Assembly: GCF_040436345.1 (NCBI RefSeq)
Contig: NC_133215.1
Span: forward strand, 22,867,806 to 22,931,805
Direction: 5' to 3'
Source of the DNA: Pagrus major
Lineage: Eukaryota; Chordata; Actinopteri; Spariformes; Sparidae
DNA length: 64,000 bases
The notes beneath the pieces were generated by a model. That model made no database searches. It was not told the DNA's origin and worked only from the letters and a program-made list of their open reading frames with translations. Each line of letters begins with the position of its first letter. The first letter of the stretch is position 1. Shown here piece by piece: positions 1 to 14,000 of the stretch. The translations under genes were made by a program, and so were the position numbers.

Positions 1-539
1 AAGACCCCACCTCCTAAAGCCGGAGGCTGGAGATGGGGGTGTGGCGAGCTGGCAATCTGCCAAGCCCACACTCCCATCTGCTTTCTGTGGTATGTGAGCC
101 ATTTCCTGAACCAGAGGAAGAGGCCAGGGGTCACTGGCGGGAACACACTCCTCTGAGAGGGTGGGGATCATGAAGGGGGTAGAGAATTATGTAAAAGAAG
201 GAGGGGATCTGAGGTTGATGTTGACAGGTCACAAGAAGCATTACAAACAGGTGTTTGAAAATGAAAGTGTGCCTAGAAAGGCGAGATGCATCTGTTGTTA
301 TAGGGAAATGATTAAGGCACAAGCACAATCCCATGTGCATGGAAACTTAAATACAGAGCTCCAGACTGTGACCATTTAGTCCTTTTTAAGACTACATTTT
401 GTGCTGGTGCGCCTAAAACATTCAGTAGAGAGTACCAAACCACTAGTGGAAAAAAGATAGTCTGGCGCCTTGAAATAATTTAAAAGTTATTCTTCCAGAA
501 TTTAGTTCATTATAATTACATGTGTAAATAATAAGAATA

Positions 540-775
540 CTCATTATCGGTTAACCAACCTATTGTTTTTATTGAACAACAGATTAATTGTTGGGTCTAT
601 AAAATGCCAGAAGAATTGTGTGAAATGCCTGCAACAAGTTCAAAGATTCCACAGTGACGTCGTCAAATGTCTTGTTTTGTCTGACAAAAGATATCCAGTC
701 GTCTCATAGAAGATGCATTCAAGAAATTAAGTTTGATACATTTCTGCCATTTTTGTTTGATTCATCATCAAAGTA
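540..775 (+). repeat. Decayed hAT-like non-autonomous repeat
   Basis: Phrases such as AACAGATTAATTGTTGGGTC, TATAAAATGCCAGAA and GACGTCGTCAAATGTCTTG belong to a common teleost interspersed repeat. A second copy of the same general type lies at 27802-28142, with its own gacgtcttcaaattgctt phrase. The ends are too worn here to define terminal repeats or a target duplication, so the boundaries are approximate. Confidence 0.5.
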
Positions 776-1528
776 ATTTATTTCCTTCCCCTGAAAATTT
801 CCGACTCTTTCTATAAGGCCTCCTTTTCCCTCTATTCCTTCGTATACTACCATTTCCCCATGTCTCTCATCACTACACAAGCTCTGTTGCCAGCGGGTCG
901 TTTAGGGTGATCACTCCTTGTAACGGCCTGTCGACACAGACTTCAGTACAGGGAACATTAACAGCACACGACCCCAGTGAGTCAAGCACATAGTTTCACA
1001 GGGACACATGTAGAGTGTAATGGTCATCCTGATCTTTTTGTAGTTCACAGCTTCTGAGGCTAATAGGCTCAATTATCACCACACAAGGGGCTTTTCCACT
1101 CTGCATCTCTTTGGTTTGTTTATTATATTGTATATCCATTATTCATGGCTTTAGCTTTAGAAAACTAATAATTTTGTATTTTTATTTCTGAGCCTGACAA
1201 AAAGCAAAAGTAGAGCTTCCCTGATAGAAAAAAAATGAGGTCCGATATGCGGCTTACCTTTAAAGGAGGGATTAAAATTAAGTTGCACTCTAAATGTGTA
1301 CTTGCCTTTGGAAGGACACGTTTGGCTCAGAGAAAGTGAGCAAGCCAGAAAAATATGAATAAAGATCAACTCCAGTTCATAGAGGACACTGTTCAGGAGT
1401 GCAAAACTATTTTGCAAACCCCATCTTGTAATACCCAAAATAGGAAGAATCTGTTATTTGAGAAAGAAGGAATTCATATCAGTATGAGTTGCCTTCCTCC
1501 CCAAAAAACTTATATATATGATATAAAA

Positions 1529-1538
<10 letters not shown>

Positions 1539-1605
<67 letters not shown>
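1539..1605. repeat. (TA)n microsatellite
   Basis: An almost pure run of alternating AT of about 66 bp, preceded by a degenerate TATA-rich lead from about 1510. Open frames across it, encoding IYIY repeats on both strands, are artefacts of the repeat. Confidence 0.97.
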
Positions 1606-1609
<4 letters not shown>

Positions 1610-1956
1610 GGAATGTATAAAATCTCACTCTGCAAGATGTTTTGTAGACCCGTAAAAAACAGCTCAAAAGGTTTATAGAAGGGTGTATCTGCACACAGTA
1701 AAGAGACGACTCAATCTACATTCCTGAAACACTTGTCATAGCAGCTCCATACAGGCATACCACAGTGCAAAACCAGTTTTCTGCATGTCTGGGAAAACAA
1801 TGCGCTTCTCTGCTGTTTCACATTTCAGGTGGTGGGTGACCTCATACACAAATCCACACACAAACAGACAACCACTCAGTGCATTTGTTTCTTAATGAGG
1901 CAGAAATTGCATACACCAACATGTCAAACTGCATCACAGTCCTCCTGTTGACTTAC

Positions 1957-2065
1957 AGATCATAATGTTGGTTCCACTTTGGGTCCAGCGTATTTCTCAC
2001 AGTATCTGTAGAGTGGCATTGTCCTGAGCCGTCCACCACCACTTTGGCAAAAGGATCTGGCAACC
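1957..2065 (-). CDS. smurf2: smurf2 coding exon 3
   Basis: The acceptor is CTTTCAG before GGTTGCCAGATCC and the donor is GATCT then GTAAGT. The exon encodes the rest of an Arg codon, 35 residues (LPDPFAKVVV...NQHYD), and two bases of the next Leu codon. It contains the PDPFAK and HSTDTV...TLDPKWN segments, with the acidic residues characteristic of C2 loops. One visible difference from the mammalian sequence I remember is TVRNTL for TVKNTL. Confidence 0.93.
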
Positions 2066-5000
2066 CTGAAAGGTAGACAGAGGCAAGTAAAAAGGCTGTG
2101 TTTAGCAACAGTGCAAACCTAGTTAAGGTCACCTTTCATTCAACCTTTATTTATACTTGACAGGTCATTGACTGGTCATGTGTAATGTTATAGTTAAGAG
2201 TAAATGCCTTTGCCACCAAGTTTTTTTTCTTCATATGCATTTAATTCATTTCTGCACACGTTGCTCCTTCTTTCAGTTTCAAGACTACTGAGTAATCTGT
2301 TAAATGCTGTTAAACATTACCTTTCATCCCCATCTCTAATAGAAACCACAGATATATCTGTCCCTGTGTCCATGGAGGGTATTCAATTGAGCAACATCAT
2401 AAGGAAGGATACTGGCCTCATTGTGCAGGTGTCTTCTTGTACTGATCTGGGTCATCTCGCTATTTAATATGCTTTCAGATACTTTTTCCAATTTTGATTA
2501 ATCTAGTTTGGAACAATCCACTCCTAACACCTTGAAGGACAGACAGGCAAAAATGTGATTATCTAAGTGAAAACCTTTTTTTATTTTTTTTTTTACCCAT
2601 CTGTTTTAGAAATCACAAAATGGCAAACAAATACTGTTGACAAAGCTTTCTTCTAAGTGAATCCTCTGTCTGAGACATCTACTCAGCAAAGAGAGGGGAG
2701 AAGGAGTGCAGCTATATGTAGAACAAATATAGAGCAGTAGAAGTCTGGGCGCTTCACCTGTGGGGACCTGCAGCAGCAGTCTCCTTTGTTTTGTTATTTT
2801 TCTTTGTCTGTTTGATACTTCCTGCCTGGAGATTTGCTCGTTCTTGTGATATTGGTCGTTTTTTACAGCCGTGTTTAGCCTGCATGAGTAAGACCGGCCT
2901 TATAGAAACCAGTGCAGCTGAGAATTTCTAATTCAGCACCGTAATTCTGGCAATGCAGTAGAACCAGGCAGTGTTATACAGCTGGTGATTTTGAAGGAAG
3001 GCCATGGAATGTACCCCAGTTGAACCAGGACTGTTCGGGTGAGAAAGAGGGGAAGGGAGGGAGGAGTGTGCCAGAGACTACAGCTGCACAGCATACCCCG
3101 GCCCTTGATTATGCTCACTAATGTGCAGTCTTCAATGAATAAGATGGAGGAACGGACAGTAAGTCTAAAGTTTCTGTTGTAGTACAGAAATTCCTGCATC
3201 TTCACTCTCAAAACAACAAAGTAAGATTTTGAAATTCAAAGGTTTGGATAGCCCCTGACAATGGATCAGGACCCTGGTTGTTCAAGACAGTGTACAGCCC
3301 AGTTATTGATTTATTCACTGATAAGGATAAGTCCCTTTGTCATTGTTTTCAGTATGTTAGACCCCGTTCAAGACCATCAGGGGAGTGTACAGCTCTTGTT
3401 TCAATGATACTCAAACCACCTCTGATCATAGTGCTGTTCATTTATTTTCAGCCTACCAGCAGCCAGTTCTGAAGAGAGAAAAAAAAGATCTCAAGGACAT
3501 TATGGTGTGGTGTGAGGACTCAGAAACTAAACCACTGTTTTTTTATGTACAAACTGGGACTTTTTAAAAAAGAATCCTGTGCAGATTTAGACAAACTCAC
3601 AGTATCATGTTACATTACTTTCCGTGAAAATGTGGTGAGTCCTTAATAAATGCGTAAAATCTTTTCTAGTAATAAGCCTTGGATAAGTAAAATCTTTGAG
3701 CAACTGTTAAATTAAAAGAGCCTAACTTATTAGGGGGAGAGCACTCAAAAAAGAGAGGTCCAAAAGGGAGATCAAATAAGCTTAACTTATGTATAAAGAC
3801 AAAGTGGAGGGTGAAGTGAGAAATGATAAATCATGTGCAACCTAGAAAGGCATCAAATCTATGGTTGGAATGCAGAATTAAAGACAAATATGGAGTGTGT
3901 CTGATATGTCTGACACTGGATTGGCAGAGGAGTTAAGTAAGATTTATCTAAGGTTTAATGCACAAGATTTTTATCATGACCTCTCTGAACTGTGAGACAG
4001 GGTAGAGGGCTGTAAGATACAGATCAATGAAGCCACAGTGTGTAAATCTTATCAAGGGGAGGAGTAGTCCAGGTCATGACTGCACTGGGGGTAAACTCCT
4101 GAAAAGCTGTCATAGACAACAGTCATTTTTTTTTTCTCGTGGAACAGCAGACAGTCTATAGACTTTCGAAGGAGTCTACTGTTTTTAAAGTCACATCATC
4201 GGAGTCATTAAATGATTATCATCTCATGGCTCTTACACCCCTTGCAATGAAAACTTTTAATGCCTTTTTAACAATGAGGATTGCAGCCATGATACAGGAC
4301 GGACTGGATGTCTTCCAGTTTGCTTACCTTTGCTGCCAACATTGAGTTCATTGATTAAAAAAGCACACCAAAGATTGATTTCTTAAGGAAGCGAATATGT
4401 TTCAATATTGGCAAGTCTCTGTTGGAGGTGTTTGATACTTACTTTATTGAATCTGTTCCAATATTAGCAGTGATTTGTTAGTTTGGTAATCTCAAAGTGA
4501 AAAACAAAAACTTAGAAAAAATATGAATGTGTGCCATAAAGGTCTCATGAACCCCACAGTGAGTTCAGGTCATCTTACTGGACTCCCAGCTCCCTCTACA
4601 TAGCCAATTTATTTTGCATCCATCAGGACGGTAGTTTTACTTCCCTAGAAGTGACAAAAATCAATACATAATGTATTTTATTACATCAGCTATTGGCCCT
4701 TTAAATTAAATCTGATTTGGCCTATTAATAGGTGTCAATGTGCTACAGTGCCCCCTTTTCCTTTCACAGATGTTTTTTTTTTTTTTTGTATTTACTGTTA
4801 TTGACTTCTGTCTGTGAGCCAAATTGCCCATCTGGGACATTAAAGCTATACAACCACAAGTCAACTCATTTCATAGTATCATACTCAGTATGAAATCTGA
4901 TAAGGGATCCTTCTTGGTGTGATTATCTGCTGTATCGGAGTTACTGTACATGAATGTATGTGAATTTTACATGTGTCAGACGATATACCTCTGGGCTGCG

Positions 5001-8000
5001 ATACTTCATGCAAGTCAAACCGGTTCAGTCGCCCTTGGGCTTTTGTGGGACCTCCCTTTTTGTGGTTGTGTGTATGCATTTGTGTGTGCATGTTAGAAAA
5101 AATGAATCAGCTATTGTCTGTATCCATGACTTCAAGGTTAACCGAGAACCAACCCACTCAGTAAACATCCAGCTAGTGGTGTGATTTAGAGCCTTTATTG
5201 TGACCATAACTGGTCATTAAATTTAAGGATGTGTGTTGCTTAGGGGGTTTCTTTTGTGAAAACTGTCTCATCAGTGGAACTAAATAATATATCTCATCTT
5301 ACATTAATGCCAGCGGCAGAGGATAGGCCTCCTGTCCTGATTACCTAAACAGAAGTCCATGAAAGAGCCTAAAGCTACACGTTAACTAATACCCCTTTCG
5401 CCCCCGACAAGAAACCCTACCAACACCTGCTAACATCTGCTGACATTTGTGTTTAACGTTAATTTTCACCCCTTGTGAGACGCAATGCTATGACACACGT
5501 TTAAGTTAAGGCCACTGGCTTGTTAATACATTCCCCTCCATCTCTGTTCAAGTAGCTCAAACATCATTCAGCCAGCGCGGAGTCTGAATGAGAGACTGAA
5601 GTAAAAGATTTTCAAAAAGTAACTATCATTACATTATCAATAGTTTAGTTTGCATGTCACTACATGCGCCTTGCCAGCTGCCTGATCGCACATGTTCAAC
5701 TCCCAACACAAATGAGAAAGAAACGCAGTGTCTCACTCCTTAGCTACTTTCATCAACAGCTCTAGAAAAATGATGTATCCAATTCAAAATGTTTATTGAT
5801 TAAGACTTTTTAAAACAAATTTAAAGTTGTTTGGATGTAGTCTGATGAGGCAGATATGCTGCTTTTTACTGATCCCTGTTTTTTCTGGTGCATTTGTGAT
5901 GATAAATGTGACACACAAGTTAGAAGAAAAAATAAAGAAAGGTGAACTCCTCTCCTGGCAATGGGAAAGGAGTCAATCGCCCATTTTAAGCAGGTTTACT
6001 CGAACACCCTTATTTAAAAAAACCCTGCACATACACACCAATTTGTGTTTAAAAGTGGTATAATAGTTTATTAGAAGCCAGAAAGAGATCAAAATTGTAC
6101 TTCCTACCAAGAATGATGCATGACTCTTTGTGTTAACTTCACTCAATCTTATCATGTCCCACGTTGACTATTATGGTGCAACACTCCTCAGTTTCTTTAT
6201 ATTCTCATTAGCCTGTATTTTAACAGAAATCCAAACATGGCTAGACAGGGTGTACCACTGACCAAACATACTCAAGTCACCTTCTTGTCCTCCACTAAAA
6301 GATTAGCATGATTTGACATGCCATGTTATGTTTTACGACAAAATGCTAAAGTCAGAGGATAAATTGTCTTCTTGACAACACAGTGATGTTTGTGTTTATT
6401 CTTAAATAAGGTGTCATTTCTGTCCAGTTGAATTGAAACCCTTTTCATTAAGTCTCGTGCTTCTGTACCAATGGACCTGATACCTAATACTAGAGGTTAG
6501 GTTAGCGGGTCTCTGTGCGTGCCAGGTCTCCTGGTGTGCATAACAGACAGACAGGCAGGTCCTAAGAGACTTCATTTACAGCATGGCTTCAAAAGCCAGC
6601 AAGCTGCCACTGCTGACAAAGCCCATTCTAATGCACAAGGGAGGGAATCAGACAGGAATAGCAACATGTAAAAATAGGCTCTACTTACGGAAGAAGTCTT
6701 TCTTTGCCAGGTTCTTTGCACACAGGACTGGAAGAGAAGACAGAGAGTTGTTAATGACAGGTCAGAAATAAGATGTTCACAAATAAGAAAAGATATTGTT
6801 TAGGATTGTTTACACAAAAACCTTAGAAGTCATTAAATACACAGTCAGCTTTCAGTGGTATGTGATTATTCCATTCATTATTCATGCTAACAAACAGCAC
6901 TCCAAGAGTATGTGATATTACTTCTTTCTTTATATTCTATTAATAAAAAAACACATCAGTGCTGGTAAATGGGTTTCATCCTTTACTCATCATCAGTGTG
7001 TCATGCAGCATATGAGGGCATCATTGGCCTTCTGTCTGCTTATGTAGCTGTTGTATGCTTTCCTTAGTCTTCACTTCCTCTGATCGCTCAGTCTGCTGGG
7101 GATATTGCTCACTCTAAAAAATATTCTACAATTTAATATTATTTTGAAAACACAGTTGTAAGGTTAGGCAGCATTGTGATAGGGCTAACTGTTTCTCTCT
7201 GGTAATATTTTTAGTAAAAGCCCAGCAGCTAACTCACAGACTTCATTATTTATCAGTTTCTGTCTTAGCTGTAAAACTTGGCACAGTTTCGTCTGAATAA
7301 TTACTGCTGTCTTTTTTGCCAACATATTGGTTTGTCCATCCTCACTGTCCCCATTGCAGGCCAGGAGACCATTTTTAAGAGTTCCTCCGTGTAAAATATT
7401 GAGTAGACAAGCACTCTTTTCTGTATGAAGCAAGTCACTGGGGGGTTGCATCACAGACAACATACAATGGCTTTCAACCGAGACAGAGAAAGTAAGAGTT
7501 GGTGTATGTTACGGTTTGTCTGCTGTTGTCTTTTTTATTTCTTGCTTAACTATTTCCATCCTAGACAGTTGAAAGGCCTGCATAAAATGAAGCAGGCCAA
7601 TGCTTTGTTTGGAGATGGCTAGACAATTCTGTGACATTTACAGAGCATGTAATTATAGAACAGTGGCAGAGAAACCCTACATGATGAAAGTAATAAAAAC
7701 AACACTAATTCATTATCCCTACCGATACAGGTGACCCCTCTGTTTTCCAACCAAATCATGGCCATAAGTTTTGAGGAAAAAATATAAGTACCTCGATTAA
7801 TCTTTACTACAAAATGTATATACAAGTTAAACAAAAGAAGTAGAGCTTCTGGAGGGCCCAGATAGCTCAATGGGCTGTGAAGACATAACATCTGGAGGTT
7901 ACAATACAAATCACATCCTTTGCTGCTTGTCATCTTCTTTAACTTGTGTTATTTTCTGCCACGGTCTAATAAATTAGATCTGTTAAAAGACTCCACATTA

Positions 8001-11000
8001 CCCAGCCTCACACAAGATCTGATTTTTCAGAAAACCAGGCAGAAAGAGCTGCCAAAGGAAATGTTGTCCAACATCTGCACACAATGTTAAGCCTGTAGTG
8101 GCTATTGATGAGCATTCATTCACAGCAGACAACATACGCTATGAATATGTATCTAGCTTAAATGAGGCTTACAACGAAAGATTTTATGCAGTTAATCATC
8201 AGAAGATCATAAAGCTGGTGCAACCTTTTGACCATTTCATGTTTATATGTGCACAGAGATGTATCATAATGTAGGCAGAAAGAACTCTCATACGACAAAT
8301 TAATAATATTTGTTCACTACTGTATTAGCCTGAGTACAAAATAATTTCTTTATCTGGAAAAAACATGGAATCGTAAACTTGAGGACAAGATAACGGAAAA
8401 TTTGTGTTTCTTGAGTGTCTTTTAGAGTTATTCATCCTTAGAAGTGTTTAGTTAGTCCACCTCAACATACAGGAGTGTATGACATCCTTCATTTAAGAAT
8501 CATATTATCGACCAGACAAACAGCTTACTTAAACCTACATTAATGAAAACCGTGATCTCAATTTCAACTTTCGATCCTATAAAGACAATTCATTGCAAAG
8601 CTGATGTTATTACTAAATCTTTCAAGCACATTAAACCCCCCTACGCCAAAACAGTGCTACATGGAAACAACATGGATTACACAATAGATCATGTCATAGT
8701 ATGTGAACCTGCCACGAATGAGAAACAAGCACCACTTCCCAAAAAGATATGGACAGGCCTGGAAAACCAACCTAGCATTACACCCATTCAATGTGGAGAC
8801 CTTGACAGTGACCAAAATGACACAGTCAAGACAAATCAGACAGAAACACAACATGGGAACAGACGATCTCAACACAAACCAAATTACACTGACTGGGCCG
8901 ACAGGATGAACACTAACCATCAGCTTGTCAGGGGAAATTACACTGCCAAAGCCGACAGTATGGGCGCAGGCCAAATCAGAGGCAGCCAGAAAAGCCTCCT
9001 GTGGGACAAAACGGACACCATGTTGTCGGCAGACAGGAGAAAAACAGGAGAAACAGAGGCCTGAAATCTTGGCAGAACATTTGTGGACAGAGATTCCAAC
9101 CCAAAGACAAAAATCAGCCGCCACAGTTTAAGTGGGTCATCATCTTAGGCGTTAACCCTTGCCTTAAAGACATATGTGAGCCGATTTTGTGCACCAAGGT
9201 ATTCATTAATTCTTCATTCTATAAAGTAGTTTGAAAATCGTAAATAAAAAAGGGACCCTTTAGGGTTTTCTTGTAAACAACAAAAGTTATGTTTCCATTT
9301 AATATTACTTACCAAAATGCATGGTGTATCTTGAGTGCTAACAAATTTTCCGAGGGGATTTCCTGCCAGTATTTTAAGTCCAGCATTGTTCACATCTATG
9401 TTTACCAGCTTGCTGTCTTTTTCTTCCTTGCCTCTGCTGGCTGCTGCAGCATATTATCTGCCACTTGTTGACCAGCGGAATAGTGCATTACCTATCAAAC
9501 AAAACAGGGACCCACTCATCGAAAACAGCTCTAAAGCTCCACAGGGAAACCTCTAAGATATGATCTTTGTCGGGCCAAAACGTTGTGATTGAGTAAAAGC
9601 TTGGGACATAATATGAAACAGGCTGACAAAGAGCAAATCTTGGTTTCATGCCTTAATTTTACAAAGACTGCAGAGGAATTGGCTTGTCAGGAGATTGATA
9701 TTATCATGATGAGCGTATTAAACTCAAGAAAAGGTTTTAAAACGCCAGAAAATTGCATTTCTTTGTCCAACTTTATAGCAGGTCATAGCACAAACGTTTC
9801 AATTGAATATCCATATTTCTGGCTGCAAAAGAAAGCCTCAACTACTAGTCTGATAATAATTATCGATTGCCATTGTGTTTCAGTTCTTTTATTCAGTTGA
9901 ACTGCTGACCATATCAGAGATGTGGGCTATGATTCAGAGGTCTGAACCCAGGCTATTAAACTACTTCTATAAGGTATTCAACAACATTCTGGGAAATTCA
10001 GCTACAATGACTATGCTGTTACTGAATTTTCTATGTTATCATAACCGGTCTCAACTGACTGTGGGCCACTGAAGTGGCAACACTGGTAAGCAGCTCCTGC
10101 CTTAAACTGAATGTGCTGGGCACTAATAAGGACTTGGCTCTCTGGTAACCAAATTATGCTAATGAAGATTAAGGAATTAACCTGCACACTGCTCCACTGT
10201 CTCAGCCACAATGACCACAGAGGGAAAAGCCTCTCTCATTGTCATCAATGGCCTCTCACTAACACGGCTGCCAGCCACAACAGGTTTTAGCTACTGATAG
10301 TGATGATGACGGATAGGTTTAAAGCGGGCCTAAATACAACAAAGCAGCAACAATGATGATTGTGGGGAAACCCAATCGTCATTGTTGAAAACCTCACTAC
10401 CAGTGAGGTTTTCAGACAGTGCTTTCATAGGTTTTCATAGAAACAATTGATCTTATACACAGGACTTTCCCTTCCCTCAAATTCAAGGATCGTTGGAGAC
10501 ACAGATCAAGGTTAGCGACTGTTACAACACTGGGAATTTTCATTATGAGAACTTGCAAGCTTTACAGAAACTCACAGAGAATGATTAAAAAGAGAGGCTT
10601 AAATGTGTGAACACTTCTCAACTGTGCTGTGTTACAGTTAAGGTGTGGGAGGCACACATGCAGACACATGGCCTTGATTTTTTCCATAAATCGCAAACTT
10701 TCATACTTTCATGCACCTGTGGGAACCCTGTATAACAGGGTTAAATAAAAGGTAGAGAATTGAGTTTTTTTTTCTAAATGAATGGTATAACAGCCTGTCT
10801 CTCATATAAATGCCAGGCAGCAAGACACAAAAAGTATAGTGATAATGTATGCAGCAGCAAGGTGCAAGGTAAAGCCATCTGGACGTCTGTTTTAGCATTA
10901 AGTGTTCTTTACACAAGGGATTTGTGTTATAGATGGGCTGATTAACTTCTCATCCCTAAAATCTGGGGAAAGCTGATTCTATTAAGAAGAGCTATAGAAA

Positions 11001-14000
11001 AAGCACTGTCATTACTGCTACAGCAATGTACAAAAATACATTTAAAAGAATAGAAAAGTTTAAGAAAACACATTAGTTTATGTTAGTTCTAATTAACACC
11101 TAAAAACTCATGAGTTGGATCACATGAACAGAGAAATACACTACACTTTTATAGAGGAAATTATATAGTTAAGGTACAGTTATATTAACAAAGCAAAGTT
11201 GACGTGGGCTTAATTCAATATAACATATTTGTGAAACCTGTTTTTTAAATTCATAGGGCTGTAAGACAATATTTTGTAAAGGTGGCCTGAGAAATGTTCA
11301 GAAAAACTCTAGTTGAGGTCTTGTAGCAAATACTACCCCCATACATTTTAGTATAAGTAAATAGCAGCCCCACAACGATTTTTGATAAACGTGTATAAAA
11401 TATACTGATAATCTTCTTTGGGTTTACGCAGACTCTTCCACTGTGGACCTTAGCACCAATGAGGAATCAAATATCATCTCTGCACCATGTGGGGATCCAG
11501 CAGTGTTGAATAGCTGCCACGTGAGCAGGCAGGCCATGGTGACCCTGAGTTGGCAGAGGCCCAGACTCATTCAGATCCTAACACAGAAAGCTAGGTCAAC
11601 TAGGAATCAGTAAACGACCAGGAAGCCCCGGGGTGACGCTGCCTTCAGTGTTGTCTGTGTAAAAACTTTCCCACCCTCACTTTAACAGTGAGAGGAGAGA
11701 TGGTAAATGTGGCTCCACACCAGTGGCCTGCATACTTACGACTAAGGAGAGGAGTAGATCATAACCATCCATTGATGTTACCATCATCTGCAAAGACATT
11801 AGCTCTGATGAGTACTGTTGGATAAAAGGATTTTAACTAATTCCCAACCTTTTGGGTGGACAAACCTCATCTGAGGAACATTTTATGTCTTAATGTATCC
11901 GCTTTTTTAACCACACTGGTGTCAAAATAAAAGAGTTGTCAAATTAAGACAGCTGAGTTATGTCCTTAAGTTACAATTAAACCTTTTATATTTAGTTACC
12001 ACTTCTAAGCAAACCTGTGCTGATGAGTATTGTATGAGCAACATGGTCTCACAACTAAGTTCTTCACTGGACAGTTTAGGTAGCTGACACTTACTAAAGC
12101 AAGATGGATAAAGTGTAAAACATTATAGTTTTATACTTTCTTTGGTGTTTGAACACATTCAAAGTTTGTTGAGTCCAGATTACGTCATGACTAGACAAAG
12201 ACCCATCCCAAGGCACTTCAGTACAACATATATTTCTACAGATACATTTTTTGATCAAATAAGACCCACATATTCCAAAGCATTTGGTCAAAACAACTTC
12301 AAACAGAGCGATTATCTTTGAAAAAGTATTACATTAACTTAAATTTCTCACTATCCTAAACTTGCCCTCATCTTAAACCAAGCTGTGATAGCAGTGAAAC
12401 TACTCCATTGTTTATAAAAAGGATTTGAAACAGCTGCTGTTTTGGGACCATTTGTAGGTGAGTCACCCCATTACACCGTCTGAAACAAGCCATAAATCAA
12501 ACAGTCACCACAAAACCAAGCCTATCCATCTAAGCAACAAACATACTGGGATAATGCTTTTACCACTGTCTGGTAGCTAAGGGAGGTGGAGACAGACAGT
12601 GTCCTGTCATTGACAGAGGCAACATGTCCTTAGGCCTCAGAGGTCAACCATAGCTTCCTATCCCCAGGGGAACTAGCAGCGTCCCGTTTCTGCCTACACC
12701 TTTACTGAGCCTGCAAACCAGCATTTGAAGATTATAAAAAAGGATATGAAAGAATCTATTTTTGATGTCTCAGTACCTTTGCAGATGTCCAAACACCAGC
12801 AGGGCATAAAGTCAGTGCAACGCGATGAGTCAAAGGATATAAATGCCTGCCAAATAGATGACAGGTAAATATTTTTTTTTTTTAAGATCTAGTTACATTT
12901 ATGTGTGATTATCATGCTTGTTCCATCGCCTCATGTTACCAGACAGGACACAAAGAATCCAGTCTGATTCTTTGATAATGGGATAAATAATAATTGTTAA
13001 CCATGATGACGTGAAAAATTTTATTTACATATTATGTGATGTATGCATTACAATGTGTTATTAAAAAAATCCCTGCATACTTTATATAACCACAGCCTCA
13101 CTGCAATCTAAATAAATCACTGCACAATTATGTATGATAATTATAATTTGTATTACAAAAAGTCTTAAAAGTGATATATAATTACAAAACATGCATAATG
13201 TGCCTCAGACCACAAAGAGAGGCAGTTAGAGGGGTGTGAGATTTGTATCCTCTCCATCTGTCTGAACACAAAAGGTCAGACTGAAGGTTGGCATTAGTTC
13301 TGGTCAAAAGGTTAAAGGTTGTAAACAGACAGGGGCAGGGGGGCGTTGGGGGATTCCCACTTGTTTTCTCAAGGGAGTCTCCAATTCACCATTTGCAACG
13401 GCTGCTTAACGCCTCACTCTGTTCACTGGGAAAAGGAGCAGGAGTAGGGATGAGTCAGATGTTCAAATCCTTTAAATCCAAACAGGGTGCTCTTTTTGGA
13501 AACTGCATCAGTTTGATTGATCAGGGGATTTAGCTTAATACTCTGTTTTAAAGATATAACATTTCACAAAACGAGTCCATTCTAATATTTTTAAACAAAG
13601 TGCACATTTATGAAGACAATTCTGGTTTGAATTTGTCATTCATTCATGGTAACATTCATGCTGCTTAAGAGATGAGAGCTGTCAGAGTTTTGTGAAAATT
13701 TTCAGCACGTGCGAAGGTTCCCATTGGCCATTGCCTCCTCCTCTGGAGGCTTCAAGTATAGCCAGCAGACATCGGGAATAACAGAAATCCAGGCCAACAC
13801 TTCCTCGTCCAAGCATTAGTCGTTGTTTACACTCAAATTAGGAATTTGAGATGCGAAAATGGATGTGAAATGATATTTTGACTAATCTCAATAAACATTT
13901 GTGAATGGAGATAAAGTTTAAAAATGCTAATAAAAATCTAAATTTGTTGACAAAATCTTTGCTCTCTATACAGAACATTAACCTGAATGCAACCAAAGTC

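Larger units (their letters stand above)
1..1956 (-). other. smurf2: smurf2 intron 3 (partial)
   Basis: This is intronic DNA downstream of smurf2 coding exon 3, running off the left edge. The next expected exon, continuing the C2 domain after the residues HYDL, was looked for on the minus strand and is not here, so it must lie beyond base 1. The stretch holds a decayed hAT-like repeat near 540-775 and a long TA microsatellite at about 1539-1605. The short frames here have no recognisable product. Confidence 0.75.

Noticed and set aside
1355-1694. Frames crossing the TA repeat on both strands
   Set aside because: Their length comes from the (TA)n microsatellite, which has no stop in these frames.
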